Positions 1 through 6,223 of a DNA stretch of 7,308 bases are shown here, piece by piece. A program made the translations under genes and the position numbers. The notes beneath the pieces were generated by a model. It ran no database searches. It was not told the DNA's origin and was given only the letters and a program-made list of their open reading frames with translations. The number at the start of each line of letters is the position of its first letter. The stretch's first letter is position 1. The DNA is from an uncultured euryarchaeote (lineage in GTDB: Archaea > Thermoplasmatota > Poseidoniia > Poseidoniales > Poseidoniaceae): assembly GCA_937897365.1 (NCBI GenBank), contig CALCOP010000090.1, positions 1-7,308 on the forward strand, read 5' to 3'.

Positions 1-173
1 TGATACAATTGTTGTAACTGACGACACTTTTCGACGCCGAGTAAATCCGGACGTAGGGCGAATATCTGTGCAAGTTTGACGGCGATGAGCCCTTGTCTTT
101 GAATCCAGTCGAGGTCCGCAGGTTTTTTGCGCAAAATCTGCCGCATAAACCGGAAGAAGGTCAGCATTCGCAT
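1..173 (-). CDS. ABC1/UbiB/ADCK-family atypical protein kinase, N-terminal fragment (cut by window edge)
   Basis: Only the first 57 codons are present; the gene continues past the left edge. The visible protein contains a stretch at residues 28-44 (GLIAVKLAQIFALRPDLL) that closely resembles the signature around the KxGQ motif of ABC1/UbiB/Coq8 proteins (typically G-x-x-x-x-K-x-G-Q-x-x-x-x-R-x-D-L). In that family the KxGQ lysine and glutamine fold over the nucleotide pocket, and members support ubiquinone or other prenyl-lipid metabolism. Here the motif reads K33-L-A-Q36, with alanine in place of glycine. I chose the ATG at 173 because a good ribosome binding site (TGAGGTGA) lies about 5 nt upstream; an in-frame ATG two codons later is the alternative. 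The gene follows the TrmB-like gene by 24 nt on the same strand and is probably its co-transcribed downstream neighbour. The family call is fairly sure despite the short length; the substrate is unknown. Confidence 0.72.
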   Translation of the reverse strand, partial: MRMLTFFRFMRQILRKKPADLDWIQRQGLIAVKLAQIFALRPDLLGVEKCRQLQQLY

Positions 174-197
174 TACTTCACCTCATACTTCTTCTTT

Positions 198-1601
198 TCA
201 ATCTGAAACATCGTCGAGATCTTCATCAATAAAAATCAAGGTATATCGCCAAGCAGGGCCAACATCATCTTCAAACATTTCACGGCGGATACGTACATTT
301 CCTGTCTCCGGATAACGAGCCATCAACGCACCCTCAATAATTCCATCATCGAGTTCCCAGAGAGGGAGAGAATCTGGGTCTCCGAAGCTTTCAGGGTGAG
401 CGAGTTTGACGATAATGTGGAAGAAAGGATCGCTATCATAATCCAATTCACCCAATCCAGCATGTTCCCACCAGTCCATCAGTTCACTAAGATATTCAAC
501 ATGGCCTTCGATTTTCCTTAAACTAAACGTCAATTCTTCACCGATTCTCTGACCGACTTGGCGCAACATTGTATTGATGTCAATACCGAGTTGCTTCAGG
601 CTTTGAACAGTTCCATCTTGAAGTGCTGCTCGGGCCTGGTTAATTCCACGAGTGGATGCCAAGAAAGATTTCGGATTAAAAGGTGTGTCGTTTTCTGGTA
701 GTTCCGTACTCACCTCAAGTGCATCTCTAAATTGGTCGAGGAACGAACCTTCACCGACAGTGAGTCGGAGAGGGTCTACAATTCGCTCTTCAGTAAACCT
801 TTTCTTGGCGCTATCAAAATCGACTGCCTTGTTCCATATTGCAGATATAAAATCCGAGTGTGAACTGTTGAATACATCAGAATTGATCACTAAGGCTGCG
901 TCGTCTCGACCCCGTCCGACAGGGTTTTCCTCGACATGGAGAAACTGGATGACTTGATTCATATCTTGTAAAACCCCAAGAGAACTAATCTCATCGGTGT
1001 GACGGATTTCAATAGAATCGTCAAGTTGATCATAAAAACGAGTGGTGCGGCGGTCAAGTTGAGCAAGGACAGTCACGACTACACCTCTTTTGGCTGCCGA
1101 ATTTACTTCTTCCAATCCAGATGACCGGCACAAGTGGAGGATTCCAAATCGTCCCAGAAGGAGAACCAGTCGTTCTTCAGCTTCATCGGCAAAGTTCGCA
1201 ATTTTCTTGTGAATATGTTCCCTACCTTTCAAAACAGCGAACCTCGCATTCGTTTCGGATGTTGACGCATCGTCATCTTTGTCGTAGTCAGGTTTTGCAC
1301 CAGACATGAGTTTCTCAAAAGATTGACTGGTTCGGTCTATACGTTCCCTTTGATCTTTAATCAAGCGTTCAAACAACACCGGGAGTGAAGAGCAAGAAAA
1401 ACGCATAGGTCGGTCAGCGGTTACGCTGACCAGACCGATTTCTGTAAGTCTTGAGAGTGAATTGTAGGCATCCAATCTGTTTGTTCCGAGTTTCTTTGCC
1501 AGTTCACTTGCCTTAAGCTCCTTTGAAGTGGAGAGAATGACGACTGAACGAGCTTCCCGTTCTGAGAGACCTGCATCTTGGAAAAGTTCAGCCCAGTTCA
1601 T
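198..1601 (-). CDS. TrmB-like transcriptional regulator with extra C-terminal sensor-like domain
   Basis: A 467-residue predicted DNA-binding regulator. Residues 1-70 read as a TrmB-type winged helix: 'AGLSEREARSVVIL' followed by 'ASELAKKLGTNRLDAYNSLS' (helix-turn-helix) and a wing ending near 'GLVSV..DRPMRFS'. A helical stretch (72-100) and an acidic, low-complexity linker (103-118) lead into residues 119-265, which look like the TrmB effector domain ('FAVLKGREHIHKKIANF', then a 'DDAALVINSDVF' strand). Residues 270-467 go beyond a common TrmB protein. Within them, 335-460 resemble V4R-type small-molecule binding domains in pattern (G-x-x-x-G near 350-354, 'DDGIIEGALMARYPETGNVR', then an aromatic final strand) but lack the usual C-terminal cysteines. 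The ATG overlaps the peroxiredoxin stop by 4 nt (ATGA), so translation is probably coupled. No signal peptide or membrane segment is seen, so it is cytoplasmic. Ligand and targets are unknown; it may control its own operon or the divergent photolyase operon. The wHTH is confident, the C-terminal fold tentative. Confidence 0.82.
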   Translation of the reverse strand: MNWAELFQDAGLSEREARSVVILSTSKELKASELAKKLGTNRLDAYNSLSRLTEIGLVSVTADRPMRFSCSSLPVLFERLIKDQRERIDRTSQSFEKLMSGAKPDYDKDDDASTSETNARFAVLKGREHIHKKIANFADEAEERLVLLLGRFGILHLCRSSGLEEVNSAAKRGVVVTVLAQLDRRTTRFYDQLDDSIEIRHTDEISSLGVLQDMNQVIQFLHVEENPVGRGRDDAALVINSDVFNSSHSDFISAIWNKAVDFDSAKKRFTEERIVDPLRLTVGEGSFLDQFRDALEVSTELPENDTPFNPKSFLASTRGINQARAALQDGTVQSLKQLGIDINTMLRQVGQRIGEELTFSLRKIEGHVEYLSELMDWWEHAGLGELDYDSDPFFHIIVKLAHPESFGDPDSLPLWELDDGIIEGALMARYPETGNVRIRREMFEDDVGPAWRYTLIFIDEDLDDVSD

Positions 1602-2077
1602 TTCATTTTACCCCCAGAAGAGAGTTCACTGAAGGCGTCGAGAATTCGAGCAACGTGGCGGCGGGGTCTGAAGAGCCAATCATAGCAATAGTGGACAGAG
1701 CGGTCGGGGCCGATAAGGAATGATGATTTAGCAGGGAAGAGCCCGAGGTGAACAGGAACGCCGTAAGCATCAGCCACCTCTCGGTCAGGGTCGCTTAACA
1801 AGGAAAAAGGTAGTTCTAATTCTGTCTTAAAACGACGGTGATCTTCAAGCGAATCTTGACTAATTCCAATGATTTCAACCGGTGGTGTGAGTGACTGGAA
1901 GAGATCGTATTGTTGTTTGAAAGTGAGGCAACCGCGCTTGCATGTTGGCGAACCGTCTTTGGCGTAGAAGAACAATACTTTCCATTTGCCATCGTAGTCT
2001 GCGAGTGAGACCATTTCATCGGTTGAAGATGGCAGTGTGAAATTCGGTGCTTTTTCACCTACGAGTTGACTTCCCAT
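1598..2077 (-). CDS. PrxQ/BCP-type peroxiredoxin (thiol peroxidase)
   Basis: A 159-residue thioredoxin-fold peroxidase predicted to reduce H2O2 or organic hydroperoxides in the cytoplasm, normally recharged by thioredoxin. The N-terminus 'GEKAPNFTLPSS' and the block 'KVLFFYAKDGSPTCKRGCLT' (33-52) align with the BCP/PrxQ active site (FYPKD-x-TPGCTKEAC). C46 sits at the peroxidatic position. The second cysteine is C50, giving C-x3-C instead of the usual PrxQ C-x4-C. A third cysteine is C131. Later family marks are 'LLSDPDREVADAYGV' (93-107) and 'SSFLIGPD' (118-125), where K117 stands where an arginine is usual. Length is typical. The start ATG at 2077 has a GAGGGAT ribosome binding site about 6 nt upstream. 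It follows ribA by 37 nt and overlaps the regulator gene. The family call is sure; the mechanism (1-Cys or atypical 2-Cys) is open. Confidence 0.9.
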   Translation of the reverse strand: MGSQLVGEKAPNFTLPSSTDEMVSLADYDGKWKVLFFYAKDGSPTCKRGCLTFKQQYDLFQSLTPPVEIIGISQDSLEDHRRFKTELELPFSLLSDPDREVADAYGVPVHLGLFPAKSSFLIGPDRSVHYCYDWLFRPRRHVARILDAFSELSSGGKMK

Positions 2078-2114
2078 AAATATCCCTCATAGGCTTTGCA
2101 TGTTAAAATACCGG

Positions 2115-2723
2115 CTAAACCTGTTCTGGAATGAGGTGACCCATTCGATCGGCTTTTGTGGACAGGTAGTGGCTGTTTGTTTTGCAGCGTCCGGTTATGT
2201 GTTCGACTCTCTCTTCAACTCGAATGCCGTTCTCATGTAGGCCGTTAATCTTGAGAGGGTTGTTGGTCATCAGGCGGACGCTGTCAATACCAACTTGGTT
2301 CAACATGAACGCACTAAATCCATACTCTCGGCCATCAGCGGGTAAGTTAAGAGCGAGGTTTGCATCGAGCGTATCATAGCCTCTTTCTTGGAGTGCATAT
2401 GCTCGCATCTTCTGTTCAAGGCCGATTCCTCTGCCTTCTTGTCGCATGTAGAGAATAGCTCCGCATCCTTCTTCTTGGATTTTAGCCATTGATGCTTTGA
2501 GTTGAGGTCCACAATCGCATTTTAGTGATCCGAAGGCATCGCCGGTGAGGCATTCTGAGTGTATACGCACAAGTGGAGATTTGGTTGTATCGTCGAGGCC
2601 AACAGACAGCACTGAATGCTCTGCACCTTTTTCGTCTACAAACACCCGTATTCGGAAGTTGCCTTGTTCAGTCGGTAGTATAGTATCTGATTTGATTTCG
2701 TCAATGTTAACGTTTTGCTTCAT
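2115..2723 (-). CDS. ribA: GTP cyclohydrolase II (riboflavin biosynthesis)
   Basis: A 202-residue stand-alone GTP cyclohydrolase II, which converts GTP to 2,5-diamino-6-ribosylamino-4(3H)-pyrimidinone 5'-phosphate, formate and pyrophosphate, the first step of the riboflavin branch leading to FMN and FAD. The zinc ligands are visible as C58, C69 and C71 in 'HSECLTGDAFGSLKCDCG'. The substrate-binding segment 'RQEGRGIGL' is at 94-102, the catalytic Asp/Arg pair at D130 and R132 ('ADGREYG'), and 'TNNP.K' at 153-158. The C-terminus 'YLSTKADRMGH' is also typical. Length matches the single-domain bacterial enzyme (about 200 residues), with no fused DHBP synthase. I chose the ATG at 2723 rather than an in-frame TTG at 2732: a TATA box lies about 27 bp upstream, and a GAGG sits 3-4 nt before the ATG. 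It is first in the minus-strand operon. Many archaea use a different (type III) cyclohydrolase, so this gene is a possible bacterial acquisition. Confidence 0.95.
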   Translation of the reverse strand: MKQNVNIDEIKSDTILPTEQGNFRIRVFVDEKGAEHSVLSVGLDDTTKSPLVRIHSECLTGDAFGSLKCDCGPQLKASMAKIQEEGCGAILYMRQEGRGIGLEQKMRAYALQERGYDTLDANLALNLPADGREYGFSAFMLNQVGIDSVRLMTNNPLKINGLHENGIRVEERVEHITGRCKTNSHYLSTKADRMGHLIPEQV

Positions 2724-2817
2724 AGTCCTCAATTTTTACATTTAAGATATAAACGAGTGTATGAATTCTCATTTTTTGAAAACACTTCTTTATAACCTCG
2801 CATGAAGTTTGAGATGT
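2724..2817. promoter_or_regulatory. Divergent archaeal promoter region between ribA and the Nudix-photolyase operon
   Basis: This 94-bp gap contains two oppositely oriented TATA boxes. The plus-strand box TTTATAA (2789-2795) is centred 26 bp before the Nudix ATG at 2818. The minus-strand box TTTATA (2753 down to 2748) is centred about 27 bp before the ribA ATG at 2723. With the usual archaeal TATA-to-start distance, both transcripts would begin at or within a few bases of the start codon, so they are probably leaderless or nearly so. The Nudix start has no convincing ribosome binding site, which agrees; ribA does have a GAGG that a leaderless transcript would exclude, so its case is less clear. 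No bacterial -35/-10 pair was recognised. Transcription start sites are inferred from spacing only. Confidence 0.65.
2746..2796. repeat. Imperfect inverted repeat containing both divergent TATA boxes
   Basis: Arms are 2746-2760 and 2782-2796, separated by 21 bp and centred on 2771. Read outward from the centre, the arms are ACACTCGTTTATATC (minus strand) and ACACTTCTTTATAAC (plus strand), identical at 12 of 15 positions. The shared core is ACACT-NN-TTTATA-N-C. The TATA boxes are an intrinsic part of the symmetry, and the ACACT elements lie 2 bp upstream of each box, where a TFB recognition element or an operator could be. Distances from TATA to the start codon are 29 nt (Nudix) and 30 nt (ribA) counted from the first T. 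This may be an operator that co-regulates both operons, or two similar strong core promoters facing away from each other. Confidence 0.6.
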
Positions 2818-3309
2818 ATGCACACCGTAGAATGCGATGTAGGGGTTGCGGCAATAGTTCGTAAATCTCGCTCCATCTTACTGGTGAAAGAAGCGCATGG
2901 ACGCTACAAAGACTGCTGGGGATTGCCAAAAGGGCACGTTAATGAAAACGAACTTCCCAGCCATGCGGTATTGCGAGAGCTGAGAGAGGAGTGCCATGTC
3001 CAAGGACAGATTAAGGGAGTACAATCTATTCGCGAACGTCTTTTCAACGGTATGCCTGCAGTATTCATCGCCTACAAGGTCGAACTTGACGACGACCAAA
3101 AACCAGTCCCAGGCGAGGAAGTAACTGAAGCCCGGTTTGTTCACGCAGATGAATTTGATCAACTGGAATGGATAAGCGAAGCCATGCATTCAATGGCGAA
3201 CACTGCAGTAAATTCAAACCAAGGACTCGAAACCATAGACTACGAATCGAATCGTGGCCACCCATACATGCTTCATACACTGCCTAAGAAATGGGGTGGA
3301 GATGCATGA
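2818..3309 (+). CDS. Nudix hydrolase
   Basis: A 163-residue Nudix-fold pyrophosphohydrolase. The Nudix box lies at residues 39-61: G39, then E45, then R53-E54-L-R-E57-E58-C-H-V61. It fits GX5EX7REUXEEXGU except that the late glycine is H60. The metal-binding R-E-x-x-E-E core is intact. 'CWGLPKGHV' just before the box and 'RERLFNGMPAVFIAYKVEL' after it are typical. The substrate cannot be read from sequence; Nudix enzymes act on oxidised nucleotides, nucleotide sugars, ADP-ribose, dinucleotides or capped RNA. The ATG at 2818 fits a TATA box 26 bp upstream (leaderless start); an in-frame TTG at 2809 would add three residues and seems less likely. It is first in the photolyase operon, and its stop overlaps the photolyase ATG by 4 nt. 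That context suggests a role in nucleotide sanitation or cofactor turnover in light stress, which is inference. Confidence 0.9.
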   Translation: MHTVECDVGVAAIVRKSRSILLVKEAHGRYKDCWGLPKGHVNENELPSHAVLRELREECHVQGQIKGVQSIRERLFNGMPAVFIAYKVELDDDQKPVPGEEVTEARFVHADEFDQLEWISEAMHSMANTAVNSNQGLETIDYESNRGHPYMLHTLPKKWGGDA

Positions 3310-4799
3310 ATGCGAAACTCGCCGATAGAATCCGTGTTTGCAACGAACAACCTGTTCACGAAAACGGCAAATATGTCCTCTACTGGATGATTGCAAACCG
3401 ACGACTTAACCACAATGCAGCGCTCGAATACGCCGCAGAAATGGCAGTGACTCACGATGTTCCCCTGCTCGTGCTCGAGGAAATTTCAACGAGCCATCGC
3501 TTTGCGAACGACCGAATATGCACATTCATGGTACAAGGAATGCTTGAAAACATGCAACTTTTCAAGGACCACAAAATCCGATACATCCCCTGGGTTGAAA
3601 CCCCGCTGAGTGGTATCAAAGGAATTCTTCATGAACTCTCAAAAGACGCTGTGATGGTTGTTACTGACGATTATCCAACTTATTTCCCACTCAAGGCCGT
3701 TCGATACGCAAGCAACTCCTGCGAACGAAAACTTGTGGCTGTTGATTCCAACGGTGTTTTTCCGATGTCGTGGACTGAACGAGCATACCCTACAGCACAC
3801 GGTTTTAGACGATTTGTTCATGAAAAGTTTGTCGAGTCTATGGAAACTTGGCCGAAATTCAATCCGATTCCCGAAGGCAAGGATGTTTGGCTATCAGACG
3901 AATTGTTTGAGCAGATTTCTAAAAAATGGCAGTTCCACGTTACTCCATTTGAATGGCTATGGCGAGTAGGAGAAGTTGGTAGTTCTGGTAGAGAAGCTCT
4001 CTCCACCATCGATATCGACCACACGGTTCCTGCTGTAGCACACGCAAAGGGTGGACGAAGCACATGCATCAGGATGTTGAGGGAATTTTTGGCAAATCGT
4101 TTGTATCGGTATGCAGACGATCGAAACGCAGTAACAACTCCAGCCACCAGCGGTCTTTCGCCTTGGTTCCACTTTGGTCACCTTTCAACAATTGAAGTCA
4201 TTCAAAACATCCTTCATTCAAGTTCGTGGGATCCTGAAACCATTCAAATGCCACGAAAAGGTGCCCGTGAAGGTTGGTGGAATCTCGATCGTTCGATTGA
4301 GAGTTTCCTTGACCAAATTATCACATGGCGAGAACTTGGATTTAATAATGCATATCACAATCCCGACCATGATAAGTTTGAGTCATTACCAAACTGGGCC
4401 AAAACAACGTTGATGGAACATGCCAGCGATGAACGTGTCCAATACACATTCGCTCAGATACAAAATGCCGACACTCACGATGAGATTTGGAATGCAGCAC
4501 AACGTCAATTGATTCGAGACGGCATTATTCACAATTATCTTCGTATGCTTTGGGGCAAACGCATTCTTGAATGGGCACCTTCACCTCAACTTGCAGCTGA
4601 ATGGATGATTGAGCTTAACGATCGATTCGCACTTGATGGCAGAGACCCAAATTCGTACACTGGCATATTCTGGGTCCTCGGACGTCACGACCGGGCTTGG
4701 GGACCAGAACGAGCCATCTTCGGAAAAATCCGTTACATGTCTTCGGCGAATACTCGCCGTAAGTTTGATTTGAAACCATACCTCCAGGAATTCCGATAG
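3306..4799 (+). CDS. phr: Class II CPD photolyase (deoxyribodipyrimidine photo-lyase)
   Basis: A 497-residue FAD-dependent light-driven enzyme that splits cyclobutane pyrimidine dimers in DNA. The N-terminal antenna half starts with the class II-like 'YVLYWMIANRRLNHNAALEY' (23-42). The C-terminal FAD/DNA half carries the class II signature at about 443-479 ('LDGRDPN', 'GRHDRAWGPERAIFGKIRYM'). The class II electron-transfer tryptophans appear intact: W395, W416 and W423 have the same 21- and 7-residue spacing as W360, W381 and W388 of the Methanosarcina mazei enzyme, as I recall that structure. N438 then falls at the place of the flavin-contacting asparagine. I chose the ATG at 3306, which overlaps the Nudix stop (ATGA) and has GGTGGAG 4-5 nt upstream; the in-frame ATG at 3291 lies inside the Nudix gene. 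Length is normal for the class. The antenna cofactor (8-HDF/F420-type or none) is not evident. Membership is very clear; a repair rather than signalling role is inferred from the conserved residues. Confidence 0.95.
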   Translation: MNAKLADRIRVCNEQPVHENGKYVLYWMIANRRLNHNAALEYAAEMAVTHDVPLLVLEEISTSHRFANDRICTFMVQGMLENMQLFKDHKIRYIPWVETPLSGIKGILHELSKDAVMVVTDDYPTYFPLKAVRYASNSCERKLVAVDSNGVFPMSWTERAYPTAHGFRRFVHEKFVESMETWPKFNPIPEGKDVWLSDELFEQISKKWQFHVTPFEWLWRVGEVGSSGREALSTIDIDHTVPAVAHAKGGRSTCIRMLREFLANRLYRYADDRNAVTTPATSGLSPWFHFGHLSTIEVIQNILHSSSWDPETIQMPRKGAREGWWNLDRSIESFLDQIITWRELGFNNAYHNPDHDKFESLPNWAKTTLMEHASDERVQYTFAQIQNADTHDEIWNAAQRQLIRDGIIHNYLRMLWGKRILEWAPSPQLAAEWMIELNDRFALDGRDPNSYTGIFWVLGRHDRAWGPERAIFGKIRYMSSANTRRKFDLKPYLQEFR

Positions 4800-4810
4800 A
4801 AGGTGTCGTC

Positions 4811-6184
4811 ATGGAATACAAACACTCAACCAAAGTGGTGACAAGTGTTGAAGACACCTTTGCGTGGCATGAAAGAAAAGGGGCTTTTCGTAGATTGATG
4901 CCACCATGGGAAGAAGCTGAGCAAGTCGGTGAACTCTCGTCCCTGGAAAACGGTACACGCCTCACATTCAAAATCCCACTCGGGCCTCTTCACATGAAAT
5001 GGATTGCTGAACACTCGGGATATAACCCCCCTCACGCATTTGAAGATACAATGATCCGGGGACCATTCAAAAAATGGCACCACGTTCACTCTTTTATCGA
5101 AACAGAAGACGGGGCATGTCGAGTCGATGACCATGTCGAATACACACTTCCAATGGGAATACTCGGCCGGATTTTTGGCAGTGGAAATATCAAGCGCCGA
5201 TTGAAAAGAATGTTTCGAGCGCGCGAGATTCGCCTCATTAAGGACTCAAAACGATTTCAAGATTTTGCACACATGGAAAAGAAAAAGATTCTCATTGCCG
5301 GATCATCAGGACTCATTGGCCGTCAACTCATCGCCTTTTTCGACACAGTTGGCCACGATGTTTGGCGCCTTGTCCGTAAAGAGCCGAAAGGCAAACAAAT
5401 ATTTTGGAAACCAAGTGAAGGAAAAATCAATCCTAAAGATCTTGAAGGATTCGATGCTGTAATTCATCTCGGTGGAGCAGGTATTGGTGACAAACGTTGG
5501 ACAAAAAAGCGCAAAGTTGTTCTCGAAGAAAGTCGAACGAAAAGTACTGAACTGCTATCATCTACCCTTGCGAATCTCGAAAAAAAGCCTGAAGTTTTTA
5601 TTGTCTCCAGCGCAATTGGACTCTATGGTAGTCGTGGTGATGAAGAACTTACTGAAGATTCAACACCGGGTGAAGGTTTTCTCCCAGACCTCTGCAAATC
5701 TTGGGAACTCTCCGCTCAACCAGCAATCGATGCCGGAATCCGTACAGTCCATTGTCGAACGGGTCTGGTACTCGATGCAACAGGTGGCGTCCTCAAGAAA
5801 ATGTTACTACCTGCCCAACTTGGCGCCGGAGGTCCAATAGGATGGGGGAAGCAATGGTATTCATGGATTTCAATGGATGACCAAGTCTATGCAATGAACC
5901 ATGTGATGATGACGAAGGAATGTGAAGGGGCGTACAATTTCTCATCCCCCAAGCCACTCCGTCAAAAGACATTTGCGAAAATACTCGGCAAAGTCTTGTG
6001 GAGGCCATCCTTTATGCCTGTTCCTCCTCTTGGCATCTGGTTTTTACTCGGAAAAATGGGAGTGACCTTAGCAACCGATAGCGCCAAAGTGTTACCGAAC
6101 AGGTTGTTGGAAAGTGGTTATGAGTTTGAATATCCGTCGTTGGAGCCTGCACTGAGAGATACTCTCGGAAAATGGAATGATTGA
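4811..6184 (+). CDS. SRPBCC domain fused to TIGR01777-type SDR (YfcH/SDR39U1-like epimerase family)
   Basis: A 457-residue two-domain protein of unknown substrate. Residues 1-150 look like a SRPBCC (START/Bet v1-like) lipid- or ligand-binding domain, with strand-rich 'GTRLTFKIPLGPLHMKWIAE' (48-67) and a later 'VDDHVEYTLPMG' (105-116). Residues 159-452 are an extended short-chain dehydrogenase of the YfcH/SDR39U1 family: the NAD(P)-binding 'ILIAGSSGLIG' (160-170), 'VIHLGGAGIGDKRW' (217-230), 'VSSAIGLYG' with S267 and Y272, 'GKQWYSWISMDD' (346-357), and a DUF1731-like tail (about 376-452, 'LPNRLLESGYEFEYPSLEPA'). The usual YxxxK lysine is not seen after Y272 (YGSRG), as is common in this family. 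The start ATG at 4811 has AAGGTG about 6 nt upstream and lies 11 nt after the photolyase stop, so the genes are almost surely co-transcribed. Homologues are recurrent neighbours of photolyase in bacterial light-induced gene sets, which supports a light-response role without giving a reaction. Confidence 0.88.
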   Translation: MEYKHSTKVVTSVEDTFAWHERKGAFRRLMPPWEEAEQVGELSSLENGTRLTFKIPLGPLHMKWIAEHSGYNPPHAFEDTMIRGPFKKWHHVHSFIETEDGACRVDDHVEYTLPMGILGRIFGSGNIKRRLKRMFRAREIRLIKDSKRFQDFAHMEKKKILIAGSSGLIGRQLIAFFDTVGHDVWRLVRKEPKGKQIFWKPSEGKINPKDLEGFDAVIHLGGAGIGDKRWTKKRKVVLEESRTKSTELLSSTLANLEKKPEVFIVSSAIGLYGSRGDEELTEDSTPGEGFLPDLCKSWELSAQPAIDAGIRTVHCRTGLVLDATGGVLKKMLLPAQLGAGGPIGWGKQWYSWISMDDQVYAMNHVMMTKECEGAYNFSSPKPLRQKTFAKILGKVLWRPSFMPVPPLGIWFLLGKMGVTLATDSAKVLPNRLLESGYEFEYPSLEPALRDTLGKWND

Positions 6185-6223
6185 GAACACTGAATTGAGC
6201 ACAGACATCCTACTGTGTCAAAT

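Noticed and set aside
652..957. Plus-strand open frames opposite the TrmB-like gene
   Set aside because: They lie wholly antisense to a convincing conserved gene, resemble no known family, and have no promoter or ribosome binding site; they are shadow frames.
2078..2114. Possible separate promoter (TATTTTAA-like) between ribA and the peroxiredoxin gene
   Set aside because: The box is degenerate and the gap is only 37 bp; the peroxiredoxin has its own good ribosome binding site, so read-through from ribA explains expression.
2809..2817. Upstream TTG start for the Nudix gene adding three residues
   Set aside because: The ATG at 2818 sits at the expected transcription start relative to the TATA box and begins the recognisable domain; no ribosome binding site supports the TTG.
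3291..3305. Upstream ATG for the photolyase gene
   Set aside because: It would lie further inside the Nudix gene and would leave the GGTGGAG ribosome binding site within the coding region; the ATGA overlap start at 3306 fits better.
6199..6218. Short inverted repeat (CACAG, 8-nt loop, CTGTG) between the convergent SDR and prenyl synthase genes
   Set aside because: Only a 5-bp stem plus one possible wobble pair and no following T-run on either strand, so it is too weak to call a bidirectional terminator.
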